Source: Cordilura impudica
Lineage: Eukaryota > Arthropoda > Insecta > Diptera > Scathophagidae
DNA: 64,000 nt
Reading direction: 5' to 3'
Assembly (NCBI GenBank): GCA_963682025.1
Contig: OY821517.1
Coordinates: forward strand, 106,072,972-106,136,971
A program made the translations under genes and the position numbers. Each line of letters begins with the position of its first letter. Positions within the stretch are counted from its first letter, which is position 1. Of this stretch, positions 43,440 through 55,190 are shown piece after piece. Under the pieces are notes generated by a model. The model saw only the letters and a program-made list of their open reading frames with translations, did not search any database and was not told where the DNA came from.

Positions 43440-43597
43440 TCTTGAGAACATGCATCGATTTTCACCAATTTCAATAGCATTCGTTCTAAAAGCTTATATA
43501 ACAAATTTCAACAAGGTATATTTATACCTGCGACCTGTAGTTTGACTATAAGACTTACATGGGCACATAGACGGATGGATGGACGGACATCGGGCAT
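43440..43597 (+). repeat. DINE-like fragment, 3' part
   Basis: CATCGATTTTCACCAATTTC, AGCTTATATAACAAATTTCA, GCGACCTGTAGTTTGA and ACGGATGGATGGACGGACAT correspond to the segment before the microsatellite in the main family. Confidence 0.8.
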
Positions 43598-45016
43598 AAA
43601 AAGCAATTGCTAAAATCCGATTCACAAGTTATCCGTCAAATAATTGAATGTGTTGCTAACATGAGAGTTAGAGAATATATGGGTATAATGTTTAAGGCAA
43701 GGGCTGCCATCCGTAGTGAATTTTGTCTACAGGAAATAATTTTTTATAAACTTGTCTTAAGGTTTGTTAAGTTTGCGGTGATTCCATACGAATTGGAATC
43801 TTACAAACATTAAAGAACAACCATTAAGCGAACTTAATAGGAAATATATTTAAAGGTCTTAAAGTTTCTAATTTGAGTTTTTCTATGAAACAAATATCCT
43901 GAATTAATCAAAACATAATAAATTCTATACAAAAAATTTTATATTAGGATAATTGGAAATATTTTCAAATGAAAAAAAATTTAATATACATATTTTTCTA
44001 TAAGTTCATATTTCGAGTTCTTAAAATGAAAACTACTTATATTTAAAATGTTGCAAAAAAAAATTATGACAATCCGATAAATTTTTATTAAAATCTATAA
44101 ATAGCTAATTCATTTTTATAAATAACTAGGTACTTATCTAAGAAAATGTACTTCTTTATTATTATTTTTCTAATATACTTGATTTTTTCTATTTATTTCG
44201 AGATGACGTTAAAAAAAAGTCTGGCAATACCAACTAATATGATACGTTGATACATACACGCTCAAGAATCAAATGATATAATTACAACGACCACAACAAC
44301 AATTACTGCACACAGATTACAATATGTATAAAAACACCAATAACAGGAACAACATAGAAAAAGTCATATGTTTTCATGGATTTGTTTTACATTTTTTATT
44401 AAATCTCGGAACCTATCGAACTGATTTTGATTATTTTAAATAAAAAACTGCTCAGGAAGTCAATAAACTGTCTTCACTTAAAATGAGAAACCCAGGTGAC
44501 CTATTGATTTTGTGCTCGTGATTTCCGCAGGCGGACAGACGGACATCTATATATCAACTGCGCTTGCTATACGGATCACGAATATATATTTGATGGGATT
44601 CAAATTCTTTTTTTAATTAATACACATCGAATGATAAGCCTATATATAGACGCTGCACACTGATGTGCAGGAATAAAAATACGAAATTACAATTATATAT
44701 ATGGGGGGTTTCATGTCAAGTGCACCAACTTTTGAAATCTATGTCTTCCGATCGGGATGAAATTTGCACCAAGGTTAGTCCTATTGGATAGTAGTTTAGA
44801 CACAATTTTTCAATAAGATCGGTCTAGATCTCTCTGAGTTAAAGGGGATCAAAATTTGACATTTTGGCCAAACAGGTGTTTTTTCTCATCCATGTAACTT
44901 ATTTCCTATTGTTCTTAGAAAATTTTCTCCCAAAGAGTTTAGATAGCTATTTCTTCAATATTTTGGAAAAAAAATACTTAAAAAAAAAAAAAAAATTTAG
45001 ACTTTTTTTTGCTAAT
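43598..45016. other. Unassigned repeats, no gene
   Basis: The frame 43607-43813 has no recognisable domain. At 44525-44605 a fragment with GGACAGACGGACATCTATAT and TTGCTATACGGATCACGAAT relates to 1918-2010. At 44700-44880 the sequence GGGGGGTTTCATGTCAAGTG ... GATGAAATTTGCACCAAGGT looks repeat-like but occurs once here. T- and A-runs precede element I. Confidence 0.4.
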
Positions 45017-45796
45017 TATACCCTATACCACTATGTGGTTTGGGTATAATGACTTTGTGCTGCTGTTTGTAACAACCAAAAATATTTGACCTAGACCCAT
45101 CTTTAATTATACCGATCGAATCAGAATCACTTTCTGAGTTGATTTAACAATGTCCATCCGTCCGTCCGTCCGTCTGTGTGTCCATGTAAACCTTATAATC
45201 AAACTGCAGGTCGCAAATATGAATATATTTTGATGAAATTTGGTATATAAGCTTTTATCGGCCATGGAATGAAAGCTTTTGAAATTAGTGAGAATCGGTC
45301 CATGTTCAAACCTAGCCCCCATACAAATTACCCATATGAAATCGACATAAATTGCCATAAGATCCAAATTGTCATATAGATCTTACTCAAATTGGGTTTG
45401 TATGCGTTCATTACATCCATTAATGAGTAGTCCAAAAATGATCCCTTTGACCCCATATAGAGCTGCTTCCCGATCTTCACTTAAATCTATTAAAAAACAA
45501 AAATATTGCACTGATTCTTCTCAAATTTTGTTTGTATATATTTTTGCAAAATACAAGAGACTTTACCAAACATGATCAGGAACGGTCCATATTTGAACCA
45601 AGTCCCTATATAGATATAGCATCCGATATGAACTTTTTCATATCTGCAGCCAAAAAAATTAATAAAAATCCCACTCAAATTTGGTTTTTGCTTATTTTCT
45701 ATGTCCAGTTAGTTGGGCCTAAGAGATAGGGTCTATAAACGCATGGTATAGGGTATCGTATAGTCGGTCTAGACCGACTATAATTTTCTTACTTGT
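45017..45796 (-). mobile_element. DINE-like element I, first unit of tandem dimer
   Basis: 780 bp, intact hairpin and palindrome, three GTCC units near 45153-45175. It ends ACTTGT at 45796 and the next unit begins at 45797 with no spacer. Confidence 0.93.
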
Positions 45797-46580
45797 TATA
45801 CCCTATACCACTATGTGGTTTGGGTATAATGACTTTGTGCTGCTGTTTGTAACAACCAAAAATATTTGACCTAGACCCATCTTTAATTATACCGATCGAA
45901 TCAGAATCACTTTCTGAGTTGATTTAACAATGTCCGTCCGTCCGTCCGTCCGTCCATCTGTGTGTCCATGTAAAGCTTGTAATCAAACTGCAGGTCGCAA
46001 ATATGAATATATTTTGATGAAATTTGGTATATAAGCTTTTATCGCCCATGGAATGAAAGCTTTTGAAATTAGTGAGAATCGGTCCATGTTCAGACCTAGC
46101 CCCCATACAAATTACCCATATGAAATCGACATAAATTGCCATAAGATCCAAATTGTCATATAGATCTTACTCAAATTGGGTTTGTATGCGTTCATTACAT
46201 CCACTAATGAGTAGTCCAAAAATGATCCCTTTGACCCCGTATAGAGCTGCTTCCCGATCTTCACTTAAATCTATTAAAAAACAAAAATATTGCACTGATT
46301 CTTCTCAAATTTTGTTTGTACATATTTTTGCAAAATACAAGAGACTTTACCAAACATGATCAGGATCGGTCCATTTTTGGACCTAGTCCCTTTATAGATA
46401 TAGCATCCGATATGAACTTTTTCATATCTGCGGCCAAAAAAATTAATAAAAATCCCACTCAAATTTGGTTTTTGCTTATTTTCAATGTCCAGTTAGTTGG
46501 GCCTAAGAGATAGGGTTTCTAAACGCATGGTATAGGGTATCGTATAGTCGGTCTAGACCGACTATAATTTTCTTACTTGT
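45797..46580 (-). mobile_element. DINE-like element J, second unit of tandem dimer
   Basis: 784 bp in the same orientation, joined directly to element I (ACTTGT/TATACCC). It differs from I at scattered sites (for example CATCGCCCATGGAATG), so the two are not a recent identical duplication. Confidence 0.93.
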
Positions 46581-46803
46581 TAGAGTTGCAAAAATAGTAT
46601 GGTTTTAAGAGTTGTATTTTTAGTACATGTATAAACCCTGCATAATTGCATTCAAAATTAGTAGGTAGGTAAACCATAAAACATTATTTACCCTGTAAAA
46701 AAATTGGTGTTTAGAAAAATACTATTTTTTGTCAGATGTTAAAAAAAGATGTTAATTACAATAAATTTTTAAAATTTGTTATTTAATATCGGGAACGGAG
46801 GCA
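46581..46803. other. AT-rich spacer
   Basis: Nothing recognised. Confidence 0.4.
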
Positions 46804-47060
46804 AACGCCATTCCCAAATTTTGTTTCAAGAGTTATCCACATTAAGAATAACCGCGGAGCTCAGCTCAATCAATGTGCAATGATCGAGCCTTGCCCTGGG
46901 AAACATGCATTTATGCTTTTCTTAACACAAACGCCATTCCCAACTACCAAAAATTTTAAACACGAGCTATTCATATTATGAATAGTCGCGGAGCTCAACT
47001 CAATCAAAGTGCAATGATGAAGCTTCGCTCTGGGAAACATATATTCATGCTTTTATTAGC
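46804..47060 (+). repeat. Two-unit tandem repeat, about 128 bp each
   Basis: Units begin AAACGCCATTCCCAA at 46804 and 46929 and share CGCGGAGCTCA(G/A)CTCAATCAA, GTGCAATGAT and CTGGGAAACAT. Copies are about 80 percent alike. No similarity to coding sequence. Confidence 0.75.
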
Positions 47061-48220
47061 ACAAACCGAACTTCTTATGGCACATTAAAAATAAACTAAT
47101 TGAGAAGTACAATTCATCATTACGCTGTATGATAATACTATTTTTTTATTTTACTGGTAGCTAGTAAACAAAGTGATCGTATCATTGTGAGCGAAATAGT
47201 ATTGAAATTGTGTGCAGATTTGTTTTACTTAAAAAACCTGTTTCTACAGATAGTGAATAAAATCCCAGTAAGCATTTTATACAATAAATGATCATGTAGA
47301 GTCTTTTTGACTCATATGTGCTATTAAAACAGTCATAAATGCGCCCTTTTGCTGATCACAAAATATTCTTTTGTTGGGATTAAATATTACCTTACCGGCG
47401 AATCTTCTTGAGAGTCCTTTTTATCCGCTTTTCTGATCAGTTTCGACTCATTTTTGAGTCTTATTTAATGTAATTTTTCTATAAATCACTTTTTAAGAGA
47501 AAGCAAAAATCATTTTCTAGTCTTTTTCTAATAGCGCATGTGATTAATCAGTTTTTAATCATCAAAAGTGCTCGAAGAAGAAACAGTAAGGTAATTTTTG
47601 TTAAAACAATCTTCGAAATGATGACTGGGGATATAGTATATTTTTGTTAACACACAAACATGTGCATAGCAGCACGAGTAAAACGAACTCTAATCGGCTT
47701 CTTATATGTATACAGCCGAACAAAAACGAAAATACTCACCAAAGAGTAAAGTAAGCTACAATTTCATTCAGTCTTATGGAAGCTTTTGAACAAAGCAAGT
47801 CTACGTCGCGTTGTCTTGTGAATTTTTACATTGGATTTTAATAGGTACTAGTGATGCCAGGAGCTTTTTTCAGAAATCTCTACGCTTATGAAAAAAATTC
47901 GCTTTTTTCCCTACACCCACTTTTTTCCCCTACACTACTTTTTTTAAAATTTATTTTTAATTTTTACATTTTCAATTTCAATTATGTAAAAATAACATAA
48001 AAACAAAGAAAAAAAGATAAAAAATAAGATAAAAATATCATGAGAAATACATAAGAATAATATAAAAAACATACAAATATTATAAAAAAAAAATTTTTAC
48101 AATTCTGTATAATTCATCTTTTTGATATGGCTAGATGTGCATTTAAAATTTACACAATTAATTAAAATGGCTTGCAAATTGGATGTTATAACTCAAAACA
48201 GAATATTTGTTTTTGGTTTT
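47061..48220. other. AT-rich, no gene
   Basis: Weak inverted similarity between about 47295-47345 and 47520-47560 (ATGTGCTATTA / TAATAGCGCAT) might be a decayed MITE. Otherwise nothing. Confidence 0.35.
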
Positions 48221-49425
48221 CAGTGTTGCCGTTTTAGCTTTTTAGTTGCTAGATTTAGCAACTTTTTTTGTCGTTTAGCATCCAAAATTTATCAAAAGAT
48301 GCTAGATGCTAACTTAGAATCTTTTATTAATAAAAAGTTGCTTTAGGCATCTTTTTTCTGATATTTTTTTTTTCATTATTTTTGAATATATAATTTTAAT
48401 GGTATTGATATTTTTTTTTAATTTCTCAAAGTGTAGTACAGTAATTTTGTGTACTACTCCCTTTACCACTCTGCTCGTTTTTTTCAACAAATATAACAAA
48501 ACATTTTGAAATAGAAGAATGTAAACACCAACAACAGTTTTTAATGAATTAGAAAGTCGATTGCCAAAAAATATTATTGTATTAAAAAAATGCCAAAATT
48601 TTCAATACAAAACACATTAAATCGGGTAAAAGATTTATATCATCTGAAACAGAAAAAATTCAAATCCAATGGAGTTATATCACAGAACAAAACTGGGATA
48701 CAACACTGAATACAACCTTTTTATGGATTGAAAAATTCTATTGGCGAAAATCCATTTAAGGAGTTATCAATATTTGTATTTCCTATATTAGTTTTGTCTT
48801 TCTCAAAAGCCGAAGTTGAACGTTTGTTCAGTTTAATGGCTTTAGTTAAAAGCAAACTTGGAACAGAATAAAATCCGAGTTGTTATGTTCTGTAATACGT
48901 ATAAAAGAAGGATTGAAATTGAAAAATCGGTGCTGTCACACTTACAATATACCGAGCGATGTCGTTGATAAAAGTCGATCGTCAGAAAAATATCAAAGCC
49001 AAGAAGAACTTGAAGATGAAGACATCACAGAAATGTTAGATTCCATAAACCAATTATTCTAATATAATCGTATCTTTTGATAATGTAATTTCTGTTATAT
49101 TTTAAATAAAAAAAAAAAAATCCCTCTAAAATTAAAAATATTTAATTTAAGTTTAAAATAAACTCAATTTGATGTTAAAAAAAATTTCAGATGAAATCCA
49201 AAATAATTTTAATTAAAATTTAAAAAATATAAATCGAAACATATGTTTTATATTAATTTTTCCATTTAAACACCAAAGAATTTATTAATAAGTATATAAT
49301 TTTTCAATATAAAGGTAATGAAATTTGAAAAAAAATTTAGCATCTTTTTTTTTAGACTCCAGTACGTTTAAGCATCTTTTTTTTGCAATTTTGCATCTTT
49401 ACAATTTCAAATTATGGCAATACTG
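48221..49425 (+). mobile_element. hAT element with 8-bp target duplication
   Basis: Ends CAGTGTTGCCGTTTTAGC and (reverse complement) CAGTATTGCCATAATTTG. TTGGTTTT is duplicated exactly (48213-48220, 49426-49433). An 8-bp duplication and CAGTG-type ends define the hAT superfamily. Length is 1205 bp; only the end of the transposase is left. Both sub-ends are rich in GCATCTTTTTTT / TTTAGCATCC motifs. A second copy of the right end is at 63652-64000. Confidence 0.9.
48720..49062 (+). pseudogene. hAT transposase C-terminal dimerisation remnant
   Basis: ENPFKELSIFVFPILVLSFS then KAEVERLFSLMALVKSKLGT corresponds to the hAT C-terminal dimerisation region (P-x-S-x-A-x-x-E-R-x-F-S-x-x-x-x-I-K-x-K). A stop at 48868-48870 and frame change follow; the tail (SELLCSVIRIKEGLKLKNRC) continues to an acidic end EELEDEDITEMLD at 49062. 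The DDE core and BED finger are deleted. Confidence 0.7.
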
Positions 49426-49433
49426 TTGGTTTT

Positions 49434-49962
49434 AAAAGATTTTTTATAACAGTGGTTATAAGCATGTCACTTAGATCTGATTTATTGCATTTTAATATAT
49501 TTTCAAAAGCCTTGCATCTGCATTTATAGTCGTCACCTTTGACCTGCTCCAGCCATCCATTAGCTTCTCGTCTCTCAACTAACTGAAGCAAAATCTTTAT
49601 GTTCTGTATTTCTTTGATGTGTTTTCAGCATCATCGAAAAACGAATCGGACATTTTTCTAAAATTAAGTGTTTTATACTTGTCATTGTTATTAAAGAATC
49701 CACATATTTACTTCATTCATATTATAGAGTTATTACCAGACTTAAAAAGACTTTAAAGTTTAAAATTGAAAAAAATTATGCGATATTTAACAAATACATT
49801 CAAAATAGTTTTGACTGAAATTTTTGGCAGTTTTAGTTTTGCCTTGTCTCAGTAAAATGTTCAGATATTAACTAAAAAAAAAAAAACAATTTGTTAAATA
49901 AATTCATCTTAATTATCTTAATTAATTTAAAGACACAAAGATAGATTTAATACAATAAAAAA
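49434..49962. other. AT-rich, nothing recognised
   Basis: No features seen beyond an A-run near 49874. Confidence 0.5.
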
Positions 49963-50415
49963 ACAAGTAAGAGTTGAAAGTTGATCTATGCGGACTCACA
50001 AATGTGCCCTATACTAATAGGTCTAGAAAATTGAAAAGGATTGTAAAAAATAAAATGCACCTTTATATTAAAAAATTTTAATTAATAAGAAAATTACAAA
50101 ATAAACCATTTACCTGGTTAAACTTAATATTGTTTGTAATTATCTGGATCAGGTTAGTATTTAAAATGGGATAAATCGGGTGTCATTGTGCAAATTTATG
50201 ACCTAAAATATGTAGACACCTCTATACAATTCTGAAAATTCAGAGCATTTGTTGTAATAATTCAGTAATAGGTTTATCAAAGTGTTTACATATTCAAATA
50301 TTTTATATATAGATGTTACAAATAGTGCAAGAAGTCCAGATATTAATGTAAACGTAAAACCCAGGTGGAGGGTATCAAAGATTCGGCATAGCCGAATTTA
50401 ACACTCTTACTTGTT
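49963..50415. mobile_element. Second DINE-like family, 453-bp copy
   Basis: Both ends carry ACAAGTAAGAG in inverted orientation. On the right (minus strand) it continues TGTTAAATTCGGCTATGCCG AATCTTTGATACCC in two parts: palindrome ATTCGGC-TAT-GCCGAAT then the GATACCC box. It has the same plan as the main family (ACAAGTAAGA, palindrome, GATACCCT) with different sequence. No GGAC microsatellite in this copy. Confidence 0.75.
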
Positions 50416-50587
50416 TGTATTTATCTTGAAAACGACCAACTACCCAAAATCAACCTTAGCACCAATTATAGTGCATTTTGACAAAATAAAATAATGTTTT
50501 GGCATATGTTTTTTTCACTTTGAATGCGTACGAATGTCGCATTCTACATTGGAGAAACGCCTATATGTATAATTTTATGTATGTGTT

Positions 50588-50765
50588 AGTAGCAACTTTA
50601 AATGCAATTTACTCAAAATAAAGGAAAAAATTTCAAAATCTGAAAATCTGCAAATCGGCTAAAAAGAAATAACTTTCAAATAATATACGTTTGGTCACAA
50701 TCAGGATAAAACGGTAGAACTAAAGACCGGTCACAAGAAATCGCCTAGCCTATTAATATTATAGA
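50588..50765 (-). repeat. Helitron-like 5' end fragment, second copy
   Basis: Near-identical to 2722-2899. Minus-strand start TCTATAATATTAATAGGCTA at 50765. Confidence 0.6.
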
Positions 50766-52129
50766 TGTAAAAAAAAAGAATTTTAACAAAATAAAACCTA
50801 TCAGTAAAATACCTTACAAAGCGCTGAGAAGCGTTAAAATAGAATGAAAAGCGTTCAAGAGTATTTCAATCAATTAATTAATTAATTTTATTAATTTTAT
50901 TACAACTTTTCATTTCCAAATAAAAGCGAATTTATTTTGCTCTATAGTATTATTTTTATTAAAAATTTTGAATTTTAAAATTGATTGTTTGATTAAATTT
51001 TATAACTAGCGCAACATAAATCTTATATTTTTAATCCATATTTAATATATATTAAAGACATAACTGAATTAACCGTATTATGGCTTTTGAAGTAACGTAT
51101 TTCAATCCAAAATAAATCAGTGTTCTCTCTATTTTTCAATTTAATTAATTTTAAATTGTTGACACAATTTTCGTACTCTTCGATTTCTTTTTTACCTTTT
51201 AAAAATAATTTTTTTAAACTAATAATATGTGTAAAAAAAATGAGTAATGAAATGTTTTTTAATATTTTAAAACTAGTATTTAGCTCTTATTTCACAAATG
51301 CGCTTTTTGGTCTTCAGAAAGCGCAAGTTACCATCGCGGTTTGTATCTCCGTAATATTCGGTCCCCGTACGTAAATTTCACGATGTAATTAATCATATAT
51401 TTGAATGAAAATTGGTTTGTTTGTTTGGACCTAAGTTAATATGGCTATGGTGGAACCACATTTAAGCCAAATCCTCATATAATAATCACATCCGATATAC
51501 ATTTTACCACATTTCTAGGCAGCAAATAAATCCCCCCCATATTTTGTTTAGGTTAATTTTCAATGGTGTAAATTTAATTAATTTCTCATGGTGTAAATTT
51601 ATATCAATTGATACCCCACTTAAAAAATTTAATATATTTATATTACTAAATAAGGTCATATTCCTATTTATCAATATTTTATTTAAAGTTAGTATGCTTT
51701 TTGGAATAACTGTATAAAATTTTGGGTAAAGGTATAATGTTTTCACAAACATCTCTGAGTACTTCTTATCGATATTTGCTACACTAATTTACGAGAATAT
51801 TGTTGTTGTTAAAAAAACATGGCTACTTTTCTTTTCAACAAAATAACAGTAAATAAACACACAAAAAAGACCTACATATAAGGATTTGTTAAGGCCTATA
51901 TATTAGTTAACCTTTTCTATATTGTCATATAAAATTGCTTGTTCTCCCATTTTATGTGTTTGTATACAAGCCAAGACCATAAACCATAGACCAATTTATT
52001 TCTTTGCTCTCGTTTGTTCTACTCAACGCAATTTCTAACATCTGTGGTGTACACAAGTAGATAAAGTGAGCACCAGATCTAGTGTGATTATTGAAGTAGA
52101 TTTGGTAGTTAAAAAATTATTTTATGACT
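50766..52129. other. AT-rich, no gene recognised
   Basis: Frames at 51120-51374 (plus) and 51504-51752 (minus) have no recognisable domain and AT-driven composition. Confidence 0.5.
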
Positions 52130-52421
52130 CAAGGCCTAGTTAGCCACACGTTGTTAAAATGTATCTGTACCGTTAATGTAACATTGGTATTTAGTGCAAA
52201 TATAGAACATAAATAACGAATCAGCATGTTGCTGTGTAAAATTAACCAAACATTATCAGCTGTTCACAAATGTCACGTACAAACGTAGCAAAAATCTATT
52301 TTCAACAGATTGGGACGTTCCGGTTACGTGACAGTTGAGTTCGGTAACTGCTCTAAACATGTAACAGAAAAAAAACAGCTGACACGGTTGGTTACAGTTA
52401 CGTGTGACTAACTAGGCCTTG
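52130..52421. mobile_element. MITE with CAAGGCCTAGTTAG ends, 292 bp
   Basis: Left CAAGGCCTAGTTAGCCACAC pairs with right (reverse complement) CAAGGCCTAGTTAGTCACAC; GTTAC-type blocks lie inside both ends. Target duplication not clear, so superfamily unassigned. Non-coding. Confidence 0.7.
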
Positions 52422-52683
52422 ACAGACAAAGTCTTGCCGAAAACTTAAAGATATCGCAATAATCATACTCAGCTGATTTATAATAATATCAATAATATCC
52501 ACTTGCCAGATTATAAATTTTATTATTAAAAAGGATAACACCAAATCTAATTGGGGACAGGAAATGTTAGGGTTTTGCTGATATCCAACGACTTAAATAT
52601 AAATATAATTATTTCTACATTAATTACATTTATATTTTATCTATATTAAATCGTTTGTTGCTATTAGGGATTGCAAAATATCA

Positions 52684-52770
52684 TAATAATCAAACCAATA
52701 AAAACAAAGTTTTTATTAAAACTCTTTCTTTTCTAATGCATATGAGTTTTGAATCTCTCCGTGACTGTCA
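52684..52770 (+). repeat. GTGACT element fragment, head only
   Basis: ATAATCAAACCAATAAAAAC with the AAAAAC-AAA-GTTTTT hairpin, then directly GAATCTCTCCGTGACTGT. Cut at 52770 by the next element. Confidence 0.75.
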
Positions 52771-53015
52771 GTGGCGGATTTCTAAATTGGCTAACTAGGC
52801 TGTAGCCTAGGGCGGCAAATTTTCGTTGGCTAAAAATTTTAAAAATATTTGAAATTTTTCAAAATAGAAATTTTTTTGCGGCGGCGAGATTAAAATGTAA
52901 ATTTGAAAGATATTTTACACATTTATTTGTGTATTAATCTGTGTCTGATTCTACCATACTACAATTATTTTTTTTACTTCATAGATCGATAGAAATGGCA
53001 GATGGAAGAAAAACA
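52771..53015 (+). repeat. Possible left end of a hAT-type element
   Basis: CAGTGGCGGATTTCTAAATT followed by TAGCCTAGGGCGGCAAATTT resembles the common CAGTGGCGGA start of hAT elements. No right end found. It might belong with the ZMYM-type hAT relic at 56033-57590, but the satellite and a LINE lie between. Confidence 0.4.
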
Positions 53016-53062
53016 ATTAAGAGTGTTAAATTCGGCTGGGCCGAATGTTTGATACCCTCCAC
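53016..53062 (+). repeat. Second DINE-like family, 5' end
   Basis: AATTAAGAGTGTTAAATTCG, GCTGGGCCGAATGTTTGATA, CCCTCCACC. The 7-bp satellite starts directly after the GATACCCTCCACC box. Confidence 0.75.
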
Positions 53063-53241
53063 CTTTTTTATTTCCAATTTTCCTTTTTTTATCATTTTCC
53101 ATTTTTCACTTCTCAATTTTCATCTTTCGTTTTTCATTTTTAGTTTTTCATTTTTAATTTCTCATTTTTCATATTCCATTTTCCACTTTTCATTTTTCAT
53201 TTTCCATTTTCCTTTTTCCATTTTCGATTTTTCAATTTTCA

Positions 53242-53279
<38 letters not shown>

Positions 53280-53422
53280 ATCATTTTTCATTTTCCAATT
53301 TTCATTTTTGATTTTTAATTTTCCATTTTCCATTTTTAATTTTTCGTTTTCCGTTTTCCATTTTTCATTTTCCATTTTTCATTTTTCATTTTCTATTTTC
53401 CCTTTTCCATTTTCGATTTTCA

Positions 53423-53454
<32 letters not shown>

Positions 53455-53570
53455 TTCCTTTTTCATATTTAATTTTTAATTTTTCAATTTCCTTTTTTCA
53501 TTTTTCAATTTTCAATTTTGATTTTTAATTTTTCATTTTTCATTTTCCATTTTTAATTTTTCGTTTTCCG

Positions 53571-53601
<31 letters not shown>

Positions 53602-53681
53602 TCCATTTTTCAATTTTAATTTTTAATTTTCCATTCTTTATTTTTCATTTTTCATTTTCCATATTCCATTTTCCATTTTTT

Positions 53682-53714
<33 letters not shown>

Positions 53715-54422
53715 TAAGTTTTTCATTTTCCATTTTGCACTTTCATTTTCATTTTCCATTTTTAATTTTTCATTTTCCATTTTTCAGTTTTCATTTTTCA
53801 TTTTTCATTTTTCATTTTTAATTTTTCATGTTCCATTTTCCATTTTTTCATTTTTCATTTTCCGTTTGTCATTATTTTTCATTTTTAATTTTTCATTTTC
53901 CACTTTGCATTTCTCATTTTCCATTTTTCATTTTCCATTTTCCATTTTTCAATTTTCATTTTTCATTTTTCATGTTCCATTTTCCATTTCTCATTTTCCA
54001 TTTTTCATTTTCCATTTTTAATTTTTCGTTTTTCATTTTCCATTTTCCACTTTTCATTTTCCATTTTTCATTTTCATTTTCCATTTCTCATTTTCCATTT
54101 TCCCTTTTCCATTTTCGATTTTCAATTTTCAATTTTTCATTTTCCATTTTTCATTTTCGATTTTTCATTTTCCATATTTCATTTTTCAATTTTGAATTTT
54201 GATTTTTCACTTTTCATTCTTCATTTTCCATTTTTAAATTTTCGTTTTCCGTTTTCCATTTTTCATTTTCCATTTTTCAATTTTAATTTTTAATTTTCCA
54301 TTCTTTATTTTTCATTTTTCATTTTCCATATTCCATTTTCCATTTTTTCATTTTTCATTTTTGTTTCATTTTTCATTTGTCATTTTTCATTTTTTGTTTT
54401 TCATTTTCCATTTTGCATTTTC

Positions 54423-54454
<32 letters not shown>

Positions 54455-55037
54455 TTCAATTTTCATTTTTCATTTTTAGTTTTTCATTTTCCATTTTGCA
54501 TTTTCATTTTCCATTTTTCATTTCTCATTTTCCATTTTTAATTTTTCATTTTCCATTTTCCATTTTTAATTTTTCATTTTCCATTTTCCACTTTTCATTT
54601 TCCATTTTTCATTTTCATTTTTTATTTTCCATTTTCCACTTTTCATTTTTCATTTTTCATTTTCCATTTTCCACTTTTCATTTGCCATTTTTCATTTTCA
54701 TTTTTAATATCCATTTCTCATTTTCCATTTTCCCTTTTCCATTTTCGAAATTTAATTTTTCATTTTTCATTTTTCATTTTCCATTTATCATATTTCATTT
54801 TCCAATTTTCATTTTTCATTTTTAGTTTTTCATTTTCCATTTTGGATTTTCAGTTTCCATTTTCCATTTTTCAATTCTCATTTTTCATTTTTCATTTTTC
54901 ATGTTCCATTTTCCATTTCTCATTTTCCATTTTTAATTTTTCATTTTCCATTTTCCACTTTTCATTTTCCATTTTCCATTTCTCATTCGCATTTTCCATT
55001 TTCGATTTTCAATTTTTCATTTTCCATTTTCCATTTT
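53062..55037 (+). repeat. Satellite of the 7-bp unit CATTTTY, about 2 kb
   Basis: Almost all of this stretch is (CATTTTT)/(CATTTTC) in varied order with scattered point changes, roughly 280 units. The plus strand is nearly free of G. Since 7 bases x 3 = 21, the repeat has open frames coding a seven-residue Phe/His/Ser/Ile period; these are not genes. It starts inside a DINE-like 5' end, suggesting expansion of an element-internal microsatellite. Confidence 0.95.
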
Positions 55038-55190
55038 GTTGCGCGAACTGGTTATTCTCAAAACGCAGACTCCGATTTTGAGAAATCAGAACGAATCTAC
55101 AAAGACCAAACACACTTTTTGAGTTCAAATCGAATTGTTTATTGTGGGCCTTGTTTGTTATCTAAATTGGGTTCATCTTTTTGCACGAAT
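55038..55190. other. Short unassigned spacer
   Basis: Starts TTGCGCGAACTGG. Nothing recognised. Confidence 0.4.

Noticed and set aside
43607..43813. 68-codon plus frame after a DINE-like fragment
   Set aside because: No recognisable motif; could be chance. Left unassigned.
47280..47600. MITE with ATGTGCTATTA-type inverted arms
   Set aside because: Arms pair poorly, ends and target duplication cannot be placed.
52941..55081. Long plus-strand frames (up to 154 codons) rich in Phe, His, Ser, Ile
   Set aside because: They are the 7-bp satellite CATTTTY read through; period 21 nt avoids stops. No start context or domain.
55038..55190. LTR beginning TGTTGCGCGAACTGG
   Set aside because: No matching end, duplication or second copy; follows the satellite directly.
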